A stretch of 64,000 nucleotides of DNA from Neoalteromonas arenosi. Lineage in GTDB: Bacteria > Pseudomonadota > Gammaproteobacteria > Enterobacterales > Alteromonadaceae. Under the pieces are notes generated by a model. The model searched no databases, had not been told where the DNA came from, and saw nothing but the letters and a program-made list of their open reading frames with translations. Shown in pieces: positions 27,908 through 37,633 of this stretch (positions are counted from its first letter, which is position 1; each line of letters opens with the position of its first letter). The stretch spans positions 158,892-222,891 of the forward strand of contig NZ_JAUCBP010000006.1 in assembly GCF_030362855.1 (NCBI RefSeq), in the 5' to 3' direction. The position numbers and the translations under genes are program-made.

Positions 27908-28708
27908 ATGGAAAAACTATCAATTTCAGACCTTAACCTTTTGTTAGTTGAGCCTTCCGATACCCAACGCAAAATTATTACAGCGATGCTGTTAAAGGAA
28001 AATGTCAAGGAAATCGATGCCGTTTCGACAGTTGCTGAAGCCACTGCGGCACTTAAAAATCACGCTGCAGATTTAGTAGTCAGTGCGATGTACTTTGAAG
28101 ACGGAACTGGCCTAGATTTGATCAAGTCAATTAAAGAAAATGAGGCGTTGTCGGCGACTCCGTTTATGTTGGTATCGAGTGAAAACCGGCTCAGTAAACT
28201 CGAAGAGTTTAAGCAAGCTGGCGTGGCGGCGATTCTCCCCAAACCCTTCGAACCCGTGCACTTATCGCGAGCATTGAACGCCAGTTTAGACCTCATCAAT
28301 ACCGATGAACTCGATCTTGAGTTGTTTGACATTCACGAAGTGCGAGTATTGCTTGTCGACGACAGCCGCTTAGCGCGTAATCATATTCGTCGAGTCCTTG
28401 AAGGTATGGGCTTGAGGAAGATCCGCGAAGCTGAAAACGGCGCGCTTGCACTGACATTTTTAAAGGACGAAGAGTTTGATTTGGTTGTCACTGATTACAA
28501 TATGCCTGAAATGGATGGTCGCGAACTGTCAGAATTTATTCGTTTTAATCCGGAAACAACCCATATTCCAATTATCATGGTCACTTCAGAAGCTGCAGAC
28601 AGTGCGCACATGACCAATATCCAACAAACGGGGGTTAATGCATTGTGCGACAAACCTTTCGAAGCGACAGAAGTGCGAGCCATGTTGGCAGCGCTGTTAA
28701 GTGAATAA
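27908..28708 (+). CDS. Tandem receiver protein with a degenerate first receiver
   Basis: The 266 residues form two CheY-like domains and nothing else. The second (about 143-266) is complete: acid pair in LLVDDSRLARN, acceptor Asp in LVVTDYNMPEMDG, switch Thr/Ser in MVTSE and Lys in CDKPF. The first (about 8-125) has lost the acid pair (LLVEPSDTQ) and the acceptor (LVVSAMYFEDG, Ala where Asp is expected) but keeps the PKPF lysine turn. It probably acts as a phosphorylation-independent interaction surface. No output domain is present, so signalling must go through a partner. Placed 93 bp after yciH, same strand. Confidence 0.88.
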   Translation: MEKLSISDLNLLLVEPSDTQRKIITAMLLKENVKEIDAVSTVAEATAALKNHAADLVVSAMYFEDGTGLDLIKSIKENEALSATPFMLVSSENRLSKLEEFKQAGVAAILPKPFEPVHLSRALNASLDLINTDELDLELFDIHEVRVLLVDDSRLARNHIRRVLEGMGLRKIREAENGALALTFLKDEEFDLVVTDYNMPEMDGRELSEFIRFNPETTHIPIIMVTSEAADSAHMTNIQQTGVNALCDKPFEATEVRAMLAALLSE

Positions 28709-28724
28709 TCGTGCTACATTGGCG

Positions 28725-28753
28725 TTGACAACGGTAACGCTTCAACATAGAGT
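28725..28753 (+). promoter_or_regulatory. Predicted pheL-pheA promoter
   Basis: A perfect TTGACA (28725-28730) and TAGAGT (28748-28753) are 17 bp apart. The predicted start falls at about 28760, on the first base of the leader peptide. If correct, the leader would be translated from a leaderless or nearly leaderless message. Confidence 0.45.
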
Positions 28754-28759
28754 CTAGGA

Positions 28760-28816
28760 ATGAAATTTATTGCACTTATCGCTCGTTTTTTTACGTTTAC
28801 CTTTACCTTCGGGTGA
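28760..28816 (+). CDS. pheL: pheA leader peptide
   Basis: The 18-codon frame encodes MKFIALIARFFTFTFTFG: six phenylalanines, five of them in the last nine residues, as in the attenuation leader of E. coli pheA. A terminator hairpin follows 30 bp later, then pheA. When charged tRNA-Phe is scarce the ribosome would stall on the Phe codons and prevent terminator formation. AGGA sits immediately before the ATG, too close for a normal ribosome site. Confidence 0.88.
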   Translation: MKFIALIARFFTFTFTFG

Positions 28817-28846
28817 CGGCGGGCGGTAGTGTGTGTATCAACAAAA

Positions 28847-28870
28847 ACCTCCCACTGGGAGGTTTTTTTT
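28847..28870 (+). terminator. pheA attenuator terminator
   Basis: AACCTCCC, a short loop ACT and GGGAGGTT are followed by T-rich sequence (eight T in a row). It lies between the leader peptide and pheA, the position of a transcription attenuator. Confidence 0.88.
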
Positions 28871-28885
28871 TAATTGGGAATAATT

Positions 28886-30067
28886 ATGGCCACTGATGCG
28901 CTAGAGGCACTTCGAAAATCTATTACCGCCGTTGACTCCGAGTTACTTGAGTTACTAGCGAAGCGCCGCGGTCTCACTAACCAGGTTGCGGAAACGAAGA
29001 TCAAGCACCACATACCCGTGCGCGATCAAAAACGCGAAGAACAATTGTTAATACGGCTTATCAAGCAAGGTAAAACAGTTGGTCTAGATCCGCATTACGT
29101 CACCCAGCTATTTCACGTGATTATTGAAGATTCTGTTTTAAACCAACAAGCCATGCTAGCCTCTCGCGCAAACCCAGATAGCGAACTGCCGCTAAACCGC
29201 GTTGCGTTCTTGGGCGATAAAGGCTCTTACAGTTATCTAGCAACGCAAAAGTATTTCTCCCGGCGCGCCGGTGAGCTAATGGAAATTGGTTGTCAAAGCT
29301 TTGCTGAGATCATTTCTAAGGTGGAAAAAAACGAAGCCGACTACGCGGTATTACCCATCGAAAACACCTCATCCGGCAGTATCAATGAAGTGTATGATCA
29401 GCTCCAACATACCTCGCTAAGCATTGTTGGTGAACTCACCCACCCGATTAAGCACAGCCTGTTGGTCAAAGGGGAGACGTCCATCTCTGCAATCAAAGTA
29501 TTGTATGCACACCCTCAAGTATTTGCCCAGTGCAGCCATTTCCTGGCAGAACTGGGTAGCGTCGAAGTTAAACCCTGTGACAGTACGTCTGCTGCAATGA
29601 TTACCGTCAGTGAAACCGACGACCCCAGTGTTGCTGCAATTGGTAGTGAAGCAGGCGGTGCGCTGTATGGCTTACACGCAATAAAATCAAATTTGGCGAA
29701 TCAAAAAGAGAATCACTCACGCTTTATTGTGGTCTCGCGAAAAGCCGTGAGCGTGCCATTGCAGGTACCGGCTAAAACGACCTTAGTGATGTCGACTGTC
29801 CAAAAGCCGGGCGCGCTGGTTGAATCGTTATTGGTGCTGAAGGACAACAATATCAATATGACGAAGTTAGAGTCTCGTCCTATCACGGGTAACCCTTGGG
29901 AAGAGATGTTTTACTTGGACGTCGATGGCAATATCGAAGACGGGCCAATGCAAAATGCTTTAGAGCAGTTAGCGGCCATAACCCGTTACTTCAAAGTGTT
30001 GGGATGTTATCCGAGTGAAGAGATAAGCCCCACTCGAGTAGCCGCAGTAAATGCGCTTGCGGAATAG
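28886..30067 (+). CDS. pheA: Bifunctional chorismate mutase/prephenate dehydratase
   Basis: PheA converts chorismate to prephenate and then phenylpyruvate. From the ATG at 28886 (GGGA upstream) it has 393 residues. An AroQ chorismate mutase (1-85, LRKSITAVDSELLELLAKRR), a prephenate dehydratase domain (about 100-280, RVAFLGDKGSYSYLA to NHSRFIVVS) and an ACT regulatory domain (about 295-385) follow in order. The GALVESL and ESRPI motifs that bind phenylalanine are kept, so feedback inhibition is expected. A TTG four codons earlier is rejected. Converges with the chemoreceptor gene, 15 bp apart. Confidence 0.97.
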   Translation: MATDALEALRKSITAVDSELLELLAKRRGLTNQVAETKIKHHIPVRDQKREEQLLIRLIKQGKTVGLDPHYVTQLFHVIIEDSVLNQQAMLASRANPDSELPLNRVAFLGDKGSYSYLATQKYFSRRAGELMEIGCQSFAEIISKVEKNEADYAVLPIENTSSGSINEVYDQLQHTSLSIVGELTHPIKHSLLVKGETSISAIKVLYAHPQVFAQCSHFLAELGSVEVKPCDSTSAAMITVSETDDPSVAAIGSEAGGALYGLHAIKSNLANQKENHSRFIVVSRKAVSVPLQVPAKTTLVMSTVQKPGALVESLLVLKDNNINMTKLESRPITGNPWEEMFYLDVDGNIEDGPMQNALEQLAAITRYFKVLGCYPSEEISPTRVAAVNALAE

Positions 30068-30082
30068 CAAGCGTACATAAAG

Positions 30083-32404
30083 CTATACTTTGAAGCGTCT
30101 CACTAACTCGTTGGTATGAGCTGCTATGCTGGCCAACTCCTTGGCTGACTTACTGGTCTGAGTGGCACCATTTTCAACGTCAGCGGCCATATCAGAAATC
30201 TGCGTAACATTTTGTGTGACCGAATCTGACGTAGAGTCTTGTTCAGTTGTAGCTGTGGCCACTGTATTGGCCATATCTTGCACTTTATCAATGGTCTGAG
30301 ACAACTCATTCATAGCGGTAGTCACCAGATCGACTAAATGAATTCCACCATCAGCAGCAGCAGCGGCGCGCTCCATTGCATGGACGGATTTATCCGACGA
30401 GATATTCATTTTTTCGACTGTTTTTGAAATCTCTACCACGTTCTCTTGCGACCGAGTTGCTAGAGCGCGAACTTCATCGGCAACCACCGAAAAGCCTCGC
30501 CCAGCTTCGCCAGCACGCGCGGCTTCTATCGCTGCATTGAGCGCCAACAAATTGGTCTGATCAGCGATACTGGTGATAACATTAAGCACTGCGGTAATTT
30601 GATTGACTTCGGCTTTTAAGGAAGTGATAACCTCGCTGGAGTCACGAATTAACTCTACCAACAACTTAATATTGTCGGCAGCCATATCGGCGCGTTCCAT
30701 ATTTTCGCCTAAACTATTTTTCGCTCTAACACTAAAATCGCGGGTCGATACCGTGCTATGCGACACCTCAGCGATCGAGGCCGAGAGCTCTTGCATTGCG
30801 GTAGCGACCATATGTGTTTGATCGCGTTGCTGCTTCGACGTAGCCTCACTTTGATTCGTGATAGCACTCAGTTGCTCTGATGCAGCAGCGAGCGTTTCAG
30901 CATCATCCTTAACCTGCGAAATAATATCGCGAATTTGACCGATAAATGTATTGAAAGATTCGACAATTCGGTTGATCTCAGGAATACGACTGCGACTTAA
31001 GCGCATAGTTAAATCCCCTTCTCCGGTAGTAAGCCCTTCACAGGCGTCTCCCAAGCGAACTAACGGAATAACTAACCGCGAAGCAATCCACAAACCAATA
31101 ATGGATGCTACACCGATAAGAATAGCGGCAGAAATCGTTACTGAAATCAGCAGTGAATCGCCTAATGCTTTGGCCGGACGCAGAGCTTCTTCGACATCAA
31201 TTTCCGCCAATAGCGCATAAGTACGTCCGCCGATCACCACCGGTGAGTATGAGGAGAACACCTCAACATCGCGGTAATCAAGCACTGCCGAAAATCCGGA
31301 TTCACCGCGCAGGGCTGCTTGTGAAGCCGCTGTGTTAACCGGTTGGTTACCAACTGAAGTACCACTGGTGCGGATTGTTTGTGCGACATCAGGGTATTTG
31401 TCAGATATGACCTCTAAATAAGGTTCTGGTGTTTCCAGAAAAAAGCGGCTCTCTGTAACAAGCTTACCTTGGGGACTGACTAAATAGGTTTCACCGGATT
31501 CACCAAAACCTTTTTCCAACCACTTCTGATCATGGGTTAGAAGGTTAGAAATAGTGTCTAGCGGGATCTGAAAAATGAGAATTGCAATCGCTCGGCCGTC
31601 TTTATAGATCGGTGTAGAAATAAACCCAGCCATTGCATCGTAGGACGGTAAATATGTGGTTAATTCGCTGAAAAATACATCATCTTCATTAGACGCATTA
31701 ACGGCTAACTGAAACGCTTCTGAAATGCCGGTGCCGGCATAGGGGCCAGTGGTAACACTAGTGGCATAATCCAACTCTTTAAACACGCTGTAAACAATAT
31801 TACCCGTGTCGATATCAGCAATAAAAATATCGTAATAGCCAAATTCTTGCAGAAACTTGCGGATTGCAGGGTGATACTGAGCATGCAAGCTCGCATAGTT
31901 TGAGTCATTCTCCAATCGGACTAAACCGTCTTTCTCACCAATCGCAAAACGCGAGCCAGCAATAAAGTCGTATTGCAACGCTTTGGCATTATTACTCAAC
32001 CCCTCAACTAAGCCGGTTGGATTGCTGAGCATGTCATTATTCCGCTCAGCGTATAAATTAGCAAAATCGTTACTGTAATAACTCTCTAATGTGGCTCTTT
32101 CAGACGCACTCAGCGGTTGGCGCTGACTAGAGTAGCGGTTAAACGCCGGCACAAATGCCGCTGCTGCGTCTACTATGGCAGGCTCAAATGACTTAGTTCG
32201 GATTTGCGATTCAATAAATTGAAAGTATTGTTTAAGCGCTTCAGACGTCTGTGTGTTCTCGACTGTGAGCTTTTCTTGTGCGGACTTTTGCAAGGCTTCT
32301 GTTGAGTTACTGACGGCAATATAGTAAGCCAGAATAGTACTGACTAATATCGCGCCGAAAACCAATGAAAGCACAGTTAACAGCAGCCGAGATTTAAGCG
32401 TCAT
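30083..32404 (-). CDS. Methyl-accepting chemotaxis protein with a dCache-like sensor
   Basis: The 773-residue receptor has membrane helices at about 8-28 and 413-438. Between them lies a large periplasmic domain (about 35-405) with a dCache-type pattern ([34 protein letters not shown]). HAMP (about 439-492) and a long signalling coil follow; the CheA/CheW-binding tip [19 protein letters not shown] is at about 610-630. No C-terminal CheR pentapeptide is seen. It sits between pheA and tyrA, which are near neighbours in E. coli, so it looks inserted. Ligand unknown. Confidence 0.94.
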   Translation of the reverse strand: MTLKSRLLLTVLSLVFGAILVSTILAYYIAVSNSTEALQKSAQEKLTVENTQTSEALKQYFQFIESQIRTKSFEPAIVDAAAAFVPAFNRYSSQRQPLSASERATLESYYSNDFANLYAERNNDMLSNPTGLVEGLSNNAKALQYDFIAGSRFAIGEKDGLVRLENDSNYASLHAQYHPAIRKFLQEFGYYDIFIADIDTGNIVYSVFKELDYATSVTTGPYAGTGISEAFQLAVNASNEDDVFFSELTTYLPSYDAMAGFISTPIYKDGRAIAILIFQIPLDTISNLLTHDQKWLEKGFGESGETYLVSPQGKLVTESRFFLETPEPYLEVISDKYPDVAQTIRTSGTSVGNQPVNTAASQAALRGESGFSAVLDYRDVEVFSSYSPVVIGGRTYALLAEIDVEEALRPAKALGDSLLISVTISAAILIGVASIIGLWIASRLVIPLVRLGDACEGLTTGEGDLTMRLSRSRIPEINRIVESFNTFIGQIRDIISQVKDDAETLAAASEQLSAITNQSEATSKQQRDQTHMVATAMQELSASIAEVSHSTVSTRDFSVRAKNSLGENMERADMAADNIKLLVELIRDSSEVITSLKAEVNQITAVLNVITSIADQTNLLALNAAIEAARAGEAGRGFSVVADEVRALATRSQENVVEISKTVEKMNISSDKSVHAMERAAAAADGGIHLVDLVTTAMNELSQTIDKVQDMANTVATATTEQDSTSDSVTQNVTQISDMAADVENGATQTSKSAKELASIAAHTNELVRRFKV

Positions 32405-32497
32405 ATTGTTCCCTTGTATTGAGGCGAGCTCGTAGAGTTATAGCATTAAGTTATTGGACTGGACCACTCCAACAGGTATGACCAGTAACAGTCAGCA

Positions 32498-33634
32498 TTA
32501 TCTGAGCATTTGATCGTCATCCGCTTTGAGTAATAAGCGTTTACTGTCGACCAAACACTTCTTGGCATAATCGCCAAACCAGCGACCAATCTGTAGAAAC
32601 TGTTTGATAAACTCAGCTTTGTTACCCGCTTCAAATAGTGTAACGACTTCGTTAAAGCGTTGATTGAAGCGTTTTAGCAACGCTACATTTTCTGGGTCAT
32701 TGAAGATGATATCGGCATATAATTCAGGGGCTTGAGCAAATAATCGGCCAACCATCGCAAGCTCGAGCCGGTAGATCGGGGAGCTAAAGTTAGTCAGTAG
32801 TTCAAGGTCGGGATTTTCATGCCGTAAATGCGCCCCGTATACAAAGGTATTAAAGTGGCGCATGACTTGAATGAACGCCATTGCTCTATCGTGCTCGGCG
32901 GCATCCGTTTCCTCAATTTTGGCTCCCCACACCCGAAATTGCTCAATTAGCCATTGATATTTGTCGGCCATACGGCCGTGACAAACAACCACCACCTGTT
33001 TGACCATACCCGCTGAGTCGGGGCCAAACATCGGGTGTAAACCTAAAACAGGCCCAGAGTGTTGTTGCATCATCGCGTTAAGTGGTTTTGCTTTAACACT
33101 GGTGATGTCAGCTAAAATACAATCATCAGGCAAACGCGGCAGCTGCTCAATAACGAGCTCTGTTAGCGTTATAGGCACACAAACTAAGACCAATTTAGCA
33201 TTTGCCAAAAGCGAATCAGCGTTAGGCCAGTCGTCTTTCTCAATTACTGTTACAGGGTAATGGCTGCGTTTAAACAGCTCGACAAAGATTCGCCCTAAAG
33301 AACCATTACCGCCGACGATTACTACTTTATTTATCGCTGGATTAGTTTGCAAAAATTCACCGTCTTGAGTGGCGTAAGATTCACGCATAATCCGTCGCAA
33401 CAAATCCTCTACCAACACAGGTGAGACCCCCTGCTGCTCGGCTTGTTTTCGACGTTTTGCTATGAGTTGGGACTCACGTTCAGGTACGTATATCGGCATG
33501 CCTGTCTGACTCTTCACTTGGCCGACTTTTGCCGTTACAGCAGCGCGCCGTTTAAGTAAATCGACCAACTGAGAATCGAGCTGGTCGATTTCTTCGCGTA
33601 AACTGCTAAGTACCTGTTCTGGTGAATCCGCCAT
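32498..33634 (-). CDS. tyrA: Bifunctional chorismate mutase/prephenate dehydrogenase
   Basis: TyrA makes 4-hydroxyphenylpyruvate for tyrosine. The 378 residues contain an AroQ mutase (about 1-90, [21 protein letters not shown]) fused to a dehydrogenase with an NAD-binding GGNGSLG (about 109-115) and catalytic-site [10 protein letters not shown]. This is the T-protein layout of gammaproteobacteria. It starts 1 bp after the aroF stop, so they form one operon under the TyrR box. Confidence 0.97.
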   Translation of the reverse strand: MADSPEQVLSSLREEIDQLDSQLVDLLKRRAAVTAKVGQVKSQTGMPIYVPERESQLIAKRRKQAEQQGVSPVLVEDLLRRIMRESYATQDGEFLQTNPAINKVVIVGGNGSLGRIFVELFKRSHYPVTVIEKDDWPNADSLLANAKLVLVCVPITLTELVIEQLPRLPDDCILADITSVKAKPLNAMMQQHSGPVLGLHPMFGPDSAGMVKQVVVVCHGRMADKYQWLIEQFRVWGAKIEETDAAEHDRAMAFIQVMRHFNTFVYGAHLRHENPDLELLTNFSSPIYRLELAMVGRLFAQAPELYADIIFNDPENVALLKRFNQRFNEVVTLFEAGNKAEFIKQFLQIGRWFGDYAKKCLVDSKRLLLKADDDQMLR

Positions 33635-33635
33635 G

Positions 33636-34727
33636 CTATTGTTGACTCGTGTATTTACTTTGTCGCAGTGGTAATACGGTTATCAAACGCTCGCGTGCTT
33701 GTGAGATGACGCTCTCAGTGGTTGCCCAATCGATGCAACCATCGGTAATCGAAACGCCATGTGCAAGTTGTTCACGCGCGATACCATCGCTCGCCTGATT
33801 CCCTGCATTAATGTGACTTTCCAACATAATACCAATAATAGACTGGTTTCCCTCTAAAATCTGGTTAACAACATTCTGAGCGACCAGAGGTTGGCGTCGA
33901 TAATCCTTAGACGAATTAGCATGGCTACAATCGACCACTAAACTGGCGGTTGTGCCCGCTTCACGCAATTCTCGTTCACACTCCGATACACATACGCTAT
34001 CGTAGTTCGGCTGTTTACCACCGCGCAGAATAATATGTCCATCGGGATTACCCTGCGTTTTTATGATACTTACCTGGCCTTGCTTATTGATCCCCATAAA
34101 TCGGTGGCCAGAAGCCGCTGACTTGAGCGCATTAATCGCTATTTGCAGACTACCATCAGTACCATTTTTAAAACCGACAGGCATAGACAGGCCACTCGCC
34201 ATTTCGCGGTGGGTCTGCGACTCGCTGGTTCTCGCGCCTATGGCTGCCCAACTAAAGAGCTCAGCTAAATATTGAGGGCTGATGGGATCTAATGCCTCAG
34301 TCGCCATTGGCATTCCTAATTCAGCTAACCATATCAGCAGCTCTCGCGCTGTACGCAACCCGGCCTCAATATCAAATGAACCATCGATATGTGGATCATT
34401 AATCAGCCCCTTCCAGCCGGTGGTTGTCCGCGGTTTTTCAAAATAAACGCGCATGACAATATAGAGACTGTCCTTGCACGTTTCGTGCAGCTCTTTCAAC
34501 TTCAGCGCGTACTCTTTAGCAGCCTCTGTATCGTGAATTGAGCATGGCCCACATACAACTAATAAGCGGTGATCTTTACGGTGTATGATGTCGGCAATCG
34601 TTTTTCGCGATTCGGCGATCGCCTTTAGCGCTTTTTCACTCACTGGCAGTTCTTGCGCCAAAGCTTCCGGGGTCAGCAAAACCTCTTCAGAGCTAACGTG
34701 AATATTGTTTATCGTGTCCTTTAACAT
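33636..34727 (-). CDS. aroF: 3-deoxy-7-phosphoheptulonate synthase, class I (AroF type)
   Basis: DAHP synthase catalyses the first step of the shikimate pathway. From the ATG at 34727 it encodes 363 residues with [10 protein letters not shown] (metal Cys), [31 protein letters not shown] and [12 protein letters not shown]. The tie to tyrA and the TyrR box indicate the tyrosine-regulated isoenzyme. A TTG seven codons upstream in frame is less likely, since GAGAGA precedes the ATG. Length fits AroF/AroG. Confidence 0.94.
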   Translation of the reverse strand: MLKDTINNIHVSSEEVLLTPEALAQELPVSEKALKAIAESRKTIADIIHRKDHRLLVVCGPCSIHDTEAAKEYALKLKELHETCKDSLYIVMRVYFEKPRTTTGWKGLINDPHIDGSFDIEAGLRTARELLIWLAELGMPMATEALDPISPQYLAELFSWAAIGARTSESQTHREMASGLSMPVGFKNGTDGSLQIAINALKSAASGHRFMGINKQGQVSIIKTQGNPDGHIILRGGKQPNYDSVCVSECERELREAGTTASLVVDCSHANSSKDYRRQPLVAQNVVNQILEGNQSIIGIMLESHINAGNQASDGIAREQLAHGVSITDGCIDWATTESVISQARERLITVLPLRQSKYTSQQ

Positions 34728-34800
34728 GGATCTCTCAGTAACGTTCAATGAAAAAAATGAAATAAAAAGTGAATGCGGTAAAACGAGGGCGTTCTGTCTT

Positions 34801-34818
34801 TGTATAATTATGTTTACA
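34801..34818 (-). promoter_or_regulatory. TyrR box upstream of aroF-tyrA
   Basis: TGTATAATTATGTTTACA, read on the minus strand as TGTAAA-N6-TATACA, matches the TyrR consensus TGTAAA-N6-TTTACA at 11 of 12 fixed positions. It lies 74 bp before the aroF start, a place that would overlap the promoter. Confidence 0.75.
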
Positions 34819-34940
34819 GCCTACCTAAACACACTTGCATGTAGCACTTGACTTTTTAGCAGGGACTAAAGCTTAACGCAAGCCATATGCGAGAATCAAT
34901 CGAAGTTATTGGTTTTGAGGAACAAAAAGGTTGATAACAA

Positions 34941-34966
34941 CGCTAGCCGATTGACCTCGGCTAGCG
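34941..34966 (-). terminator. Strong hairpin after the AbgT gene
   Basis: CGCTAGCCGA and TCGGCTAGCG pair perfectly (10 bp) around a 6-nt loop, 15 bp beyond the abgT-like stop codon. The following bases on the minus strand are only moderately T-rich, so it may act as terminator or as an mRNA end-protecting stem. Confidence 0.6.
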
Positions 34967-34981
34967 CGTATAGAATAGCGA

Positions 34982-36523
34982 TTATCCCGCAGCTGGATAC
35001 ACATAACTCGCTTGGATACCCAACGGCAGGCCAAGGCCCCAATAGGCGAGTAAAAATACCGTCCACAGCAACAGAATCGCGATACTAAATGGCAGCATCA
35101 GCGACAACAACGTGCCGATCCCGGTAGACTTAACATAGCGTTGGCAATACACCACCACTAACGGGAAGTAAGGCATCAGTGGTGTAATGATATTCGACGA
35201 GGAATCTCCTAAACGATACGCTGCTTGGGTAAGGTCAGGAGAAATGTTTAACTGCATCAGCATGGGAACAAAAATAGGTCCTAACAGTGCCCATTTCGCT
35301 GATGATGAACCAATAAACAAGTTTACGAAAGCCGTCAAAAAGATGATACCCACAATGGTTACCATACTGGGCAATGCCAGTGACTTAAGCACTTGTGCAC
35401 CTTCAATTGCCAATAAAGCACCTAAATTTGACTTGCCAAAAGCATCTATAAACAGCGCGCAGAAAAACGCCATAACGATGTAGTAACTCATCCCCTGCAT
35501 GGCTTTAGTCATACTATCAATCATGTCTTTGGTTGTTGTGTAAGTGCCCGACATAAAGCCATAAACAACACCCGGTAATAGGAATAACAAAAAGATTAAC
35601 GGCACGATGGACTGCATTACCGGTGCAGCAAACGAGGTTAATTGCCCCTCACTATCACGCATAGGTGACGTCTCTGGAACCAAAATAGCAATAAGCGCAG
35701 CGATACCCAGCAGCATAGTAATTGTTGCTGCTCGTAGTGCTTTCGTTTGTTTCGGTGACAAATCTTCGAACTTTGGAATATCTGCTGGATCACCATCAAC
35801 TTCAACGTCTTTGAGGCGCGGCTCAATCACTTTGTCGGTTAGATACCACGCGATACTAACAATCAACAAGGTTGATGCTGAATTAAAGAACCAGTTGTTA
35901 AGTGGATTGACTTGGATATCAGGGTCGATGATCTGCGCCGCGCTTTGCGTAAAACTCTGCAGCAAAGGGTCGATAGCCGAAGGAATAAAGTTGGCACAAA
36001 ACCCGCCACTTACTCCGGCAAATGCCGCAGCAATACCCGCAAGCGGATGACGCCCCATGGCATAGAAAATTACACCCGCCAGTGGGATCACCAATACGTA
36101 ACCCGCGTCAGTAGCCGTGTGACTTATGATTGCAACTAATACTACCATCGGTGTTAACAGGCTCTTCGGTGTAGCATCTAGCATGCGCTTAAGGCCAGCA
36201 CTGATAAAGCCGGAGTGTTCAGCCACACCCACACCTAACATTGCAACTAGAACAACGCCTAAGGGTGCAAAACCGGTAAAGATAGTCACCATGCGGCTTA
36301 AAAAGTCAGCCAGGGAATCGCCCGTCAAGAGGTTATTGACCACCACCGCCTCGCCAGTGCGAGGATCGATACTGTCAAAGCTTATGCCCGATAGCGCCGC
36401 GGATAAACCCCAGACGATTACGAGACAGATAAAAAATATAATTGCTGGATCTGGTAACTTGTTTCCGACCACTTCGACTTTGTCGAGTGCGCGGGTTACC
36501 CAAGTAGAATTTGTTGTTGTCAT
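34982..36523 (-). CDS. AbgT-family transporter
   Basis: This 513-residue inner-membrane carrier has about 11-13 helices. The family signature is clear: an N-terminal VEVVGNKLPDPAIIFF, then HTATDAGYVLVIPLAG, GGFCANFIPSAIDP, FIGSSSAKWALLGPIFVPML and RLGDSSSNIITPLMPYFPL. AbgT carries p-aminobenzoyl-glutamate in E. coli; relatives export sulphonamides, so the substrate here is open. Single gene, ending in a strong hairpin at 34941-34966. It and the acetyltransferase gene interrupt the aroF to rplS order. Confidence 0.94.
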   Translation of the reverse strand: MTTTNSTWVTRALDKVEVVGNKLPDPAIIFFICLVIVWGLSAALSGISFDSIDPRTGEAVVVNNLLTGDSLADFLSRMVTIFTGFAPLGVVLVAMLGVGVAEHSGFISAGLKRMLDATPKSLLTPMVVLVAIISHTATDAGYVLVIPLAGVIFYAMGRHPLAGIAAAFAGVSGGFCANFIPSAIDPLLQSFTQSAAQIIDPDIQVNPLNNWFFNSASTLLIVSIAWYLTDKVIEPRLKDVEVDGDPADIPKFEDLSPKQTKALRAATITMLLGIAALIAILVPETSPMRDSEGQLTSFAAPVMQSIVPLIFLLFLLPGVVYGFMSGTYTTTKDMIDSMTKAMQGMSYYIVMAFFCALFIDAFGKSNLGALLAIEGAQVLKSLALPSMVTIVGIIFLTAFVNLFIGSSSAKWALLGPIFVPMLMQLNISPDLTQAAYRLGDSSSNIITPLMPYFPLVVVYCQRYVKSTGIGTLLSLMLPFSIAILLLWTVFLLAYWGLGLPLGIQASYVYPAAG

Positions 36524-36618
36524 TGAGTTGCCTTGAGCTGTTTATTCTAGTTTTTAAAAGCCCCAATATTTAACCACAGCCAACGCAAAGTGGCTAACAT
36601 TACCTGCCCTTAAAATGG

Positions 36619-37122
36619 TCATTTTATGAAGGTAGTCTTCGCGGCAACATCTTTACTCACAACGGCACCTGCCGCAATAATTGCTTCGGCGCCAATAGTT
36701 ACTCCGGGTAATATCGTCGCATTCGCACCAATCCAAACATTGTCACCAATACTTATTGGTGCGACCCACTCCTCGCCACTCTGACGCAATGCCGTATCTT
36801 TAGGGTGCGTTGTCGCAGTAATAACTACGCCTGGCCCCACGAGCACAGAACGACCAAACACAACCTCTGCACCATCTAGGATGGTTACATTGTGATTGAG
36901 GTAAACGCCGTGTGGCGCAATGATATTTGCGCCAAAATCACAAGCAAAATTAGGTTCAATTTGCGGATTCACTGCTCGCGGTAAGAGTTTTTTTAAAATA
37001 TTTTTACGCTCTGACTTTTGGTCAGGCGATAACTGATTGTATTTATGACAGAGCTGCTTAGCGCGATGTAATTGCGTTTTAAAAGGCTCTTGCTGGGGGA
37101 AAATTTGTGCGTACTGGGTCAT
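36619..37122 (-). CDS. Maltose/galactoside O-acetyltransferase family protein (hexapeptide repeat)
   Basis: From the ATG at 37122 (AAGG 7 nt upstream) it has 167 residues. A short MAT N-terminal helix region (about 30-75) is followed by a left-handed beta-helix with hexapeptide repeats ([48 protein letters not shown]). Such enzymes move acetyl from acetyl-CoA to a sugar or related acceptor. The same frame remains open upstream into the rplS terminator and gene, but that extension is clearly not protein-coding. Conserved His in TTHPKD. The acceptor cannot be named. Confidence 0.85.
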   Translation of the reverse strand: MTQYAQIFPQQEPFKTQLHRAKQLCHKYNQLSPDQKSERKNILKKLLPRAVNPQIEPNFACDFGANIIAPHGVYLNHNVTILDGAEVVFGRSVLVGPGVVITATTHPKDTALRQSGEEWVAPISIGDNVWIGANATILPGVTIGAEAIIAAGAVVSKDVAAKTTFIK

Positions 37123-37195
37123 TGCTGTGCCTTGATCCTGTGTCAGCCGAACACGATAAATAAGGCTAACCTTTAATTCAATGGCTACTGGATAC

Positions 37196-37222
37196 AAAAA
37201 AGCCCGCGGAAGCGGGCTTTTT
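37196..37222 (-). terminator. Terminator of the rpsP-rimM-trmD-rplS operon
   Basis: AGCCCGC-ggaa-GCGGGCT is flanked by A5 on the left and T4 on the right, 34 bp after the rplS stop. On the minus strand it is followed by a T-run, so it is a good intrinsic terminator; it could work in both directions. Confidence 0.88.
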
Positions 37223-37255
37223 GAATTAGTTAACGGTAACGCAAAAATTAGTAAA

Positions 37256-37615
37256 TTAGTTAAGCTTCTCTTTGATACGTGCAGACTTACCTGAACGCTC
37301 ACGGAGATAGTAAAGCTTAGCACGACGCACGTCACCACGACGCTTGACTTCAATCGCTGAAATAGCTGGGCTGTGTGTTTGGAACACACGCTCAACACCT
37401 TCACCGCTAGAGATTTTACGTACTGTGAAAGACGAGTGCAGGCCACGGTTACGCTTCGCAATAACAACACCTTCATACGCCTGAAGACGCTCTTTATCGC
37501 CTTCTTTTACACGCACTTTAACAACTACTGTGTCACCTGGACCAAACGCAGGAACGTCAGTTTTGAGCTGTGCTTGCTCAATTTTCTTGATGATATCTTG
37601 ACTAACTTTGCTCAT
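37256..37615 (-). CDS. rplS: 50S ribosomal protein L19
   Basis: L19 sits at the 30S-50S interface. It has 119 residues with [29 protein letters not shown] and the C-terminal [16 protein letters not shown]. Two ATG codons stand in tandem; the second (37615) is preferred because GAGG lies 5 nt before it, against 2 nt for the first. Last gene of the rpsP operon. Confidence 0.98.
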   Translation of the reverse strand: MSKVSQDIIKKIEQAQLKTDVPAFGPGDTVVVKVRVKEGDKERLQAYEGVVIAKRNRGLHSSFTVRKISSGEGVERVFQTHSPAISAIEVKRRGDVRRAKLYYLRERSGKSARIKEKLN

Positions 37616-37633
37616 CATATCCTCACATTCGAG

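Noticed and set aside
34728-34748. TTG start for aroF seven codons upstream.
   Set aside because: No ribosome site before it; the ATG at 34727 has GAGAGA upstream and fits the family length.
34749-34981. A gene in the aroF-abgT gap.
   Set aside because: Only the TyrR box and the abgT hairpin are supported; no frame has start, ribosome site and sensible codons.
37123-37476. N-terminal extension of the acetyltransferase frame by 118 codons.
   Set aside because: It runs through the rplS terminator and out of frame over rplS. The true start at 37122 has a ribosome site and the family N terminus.
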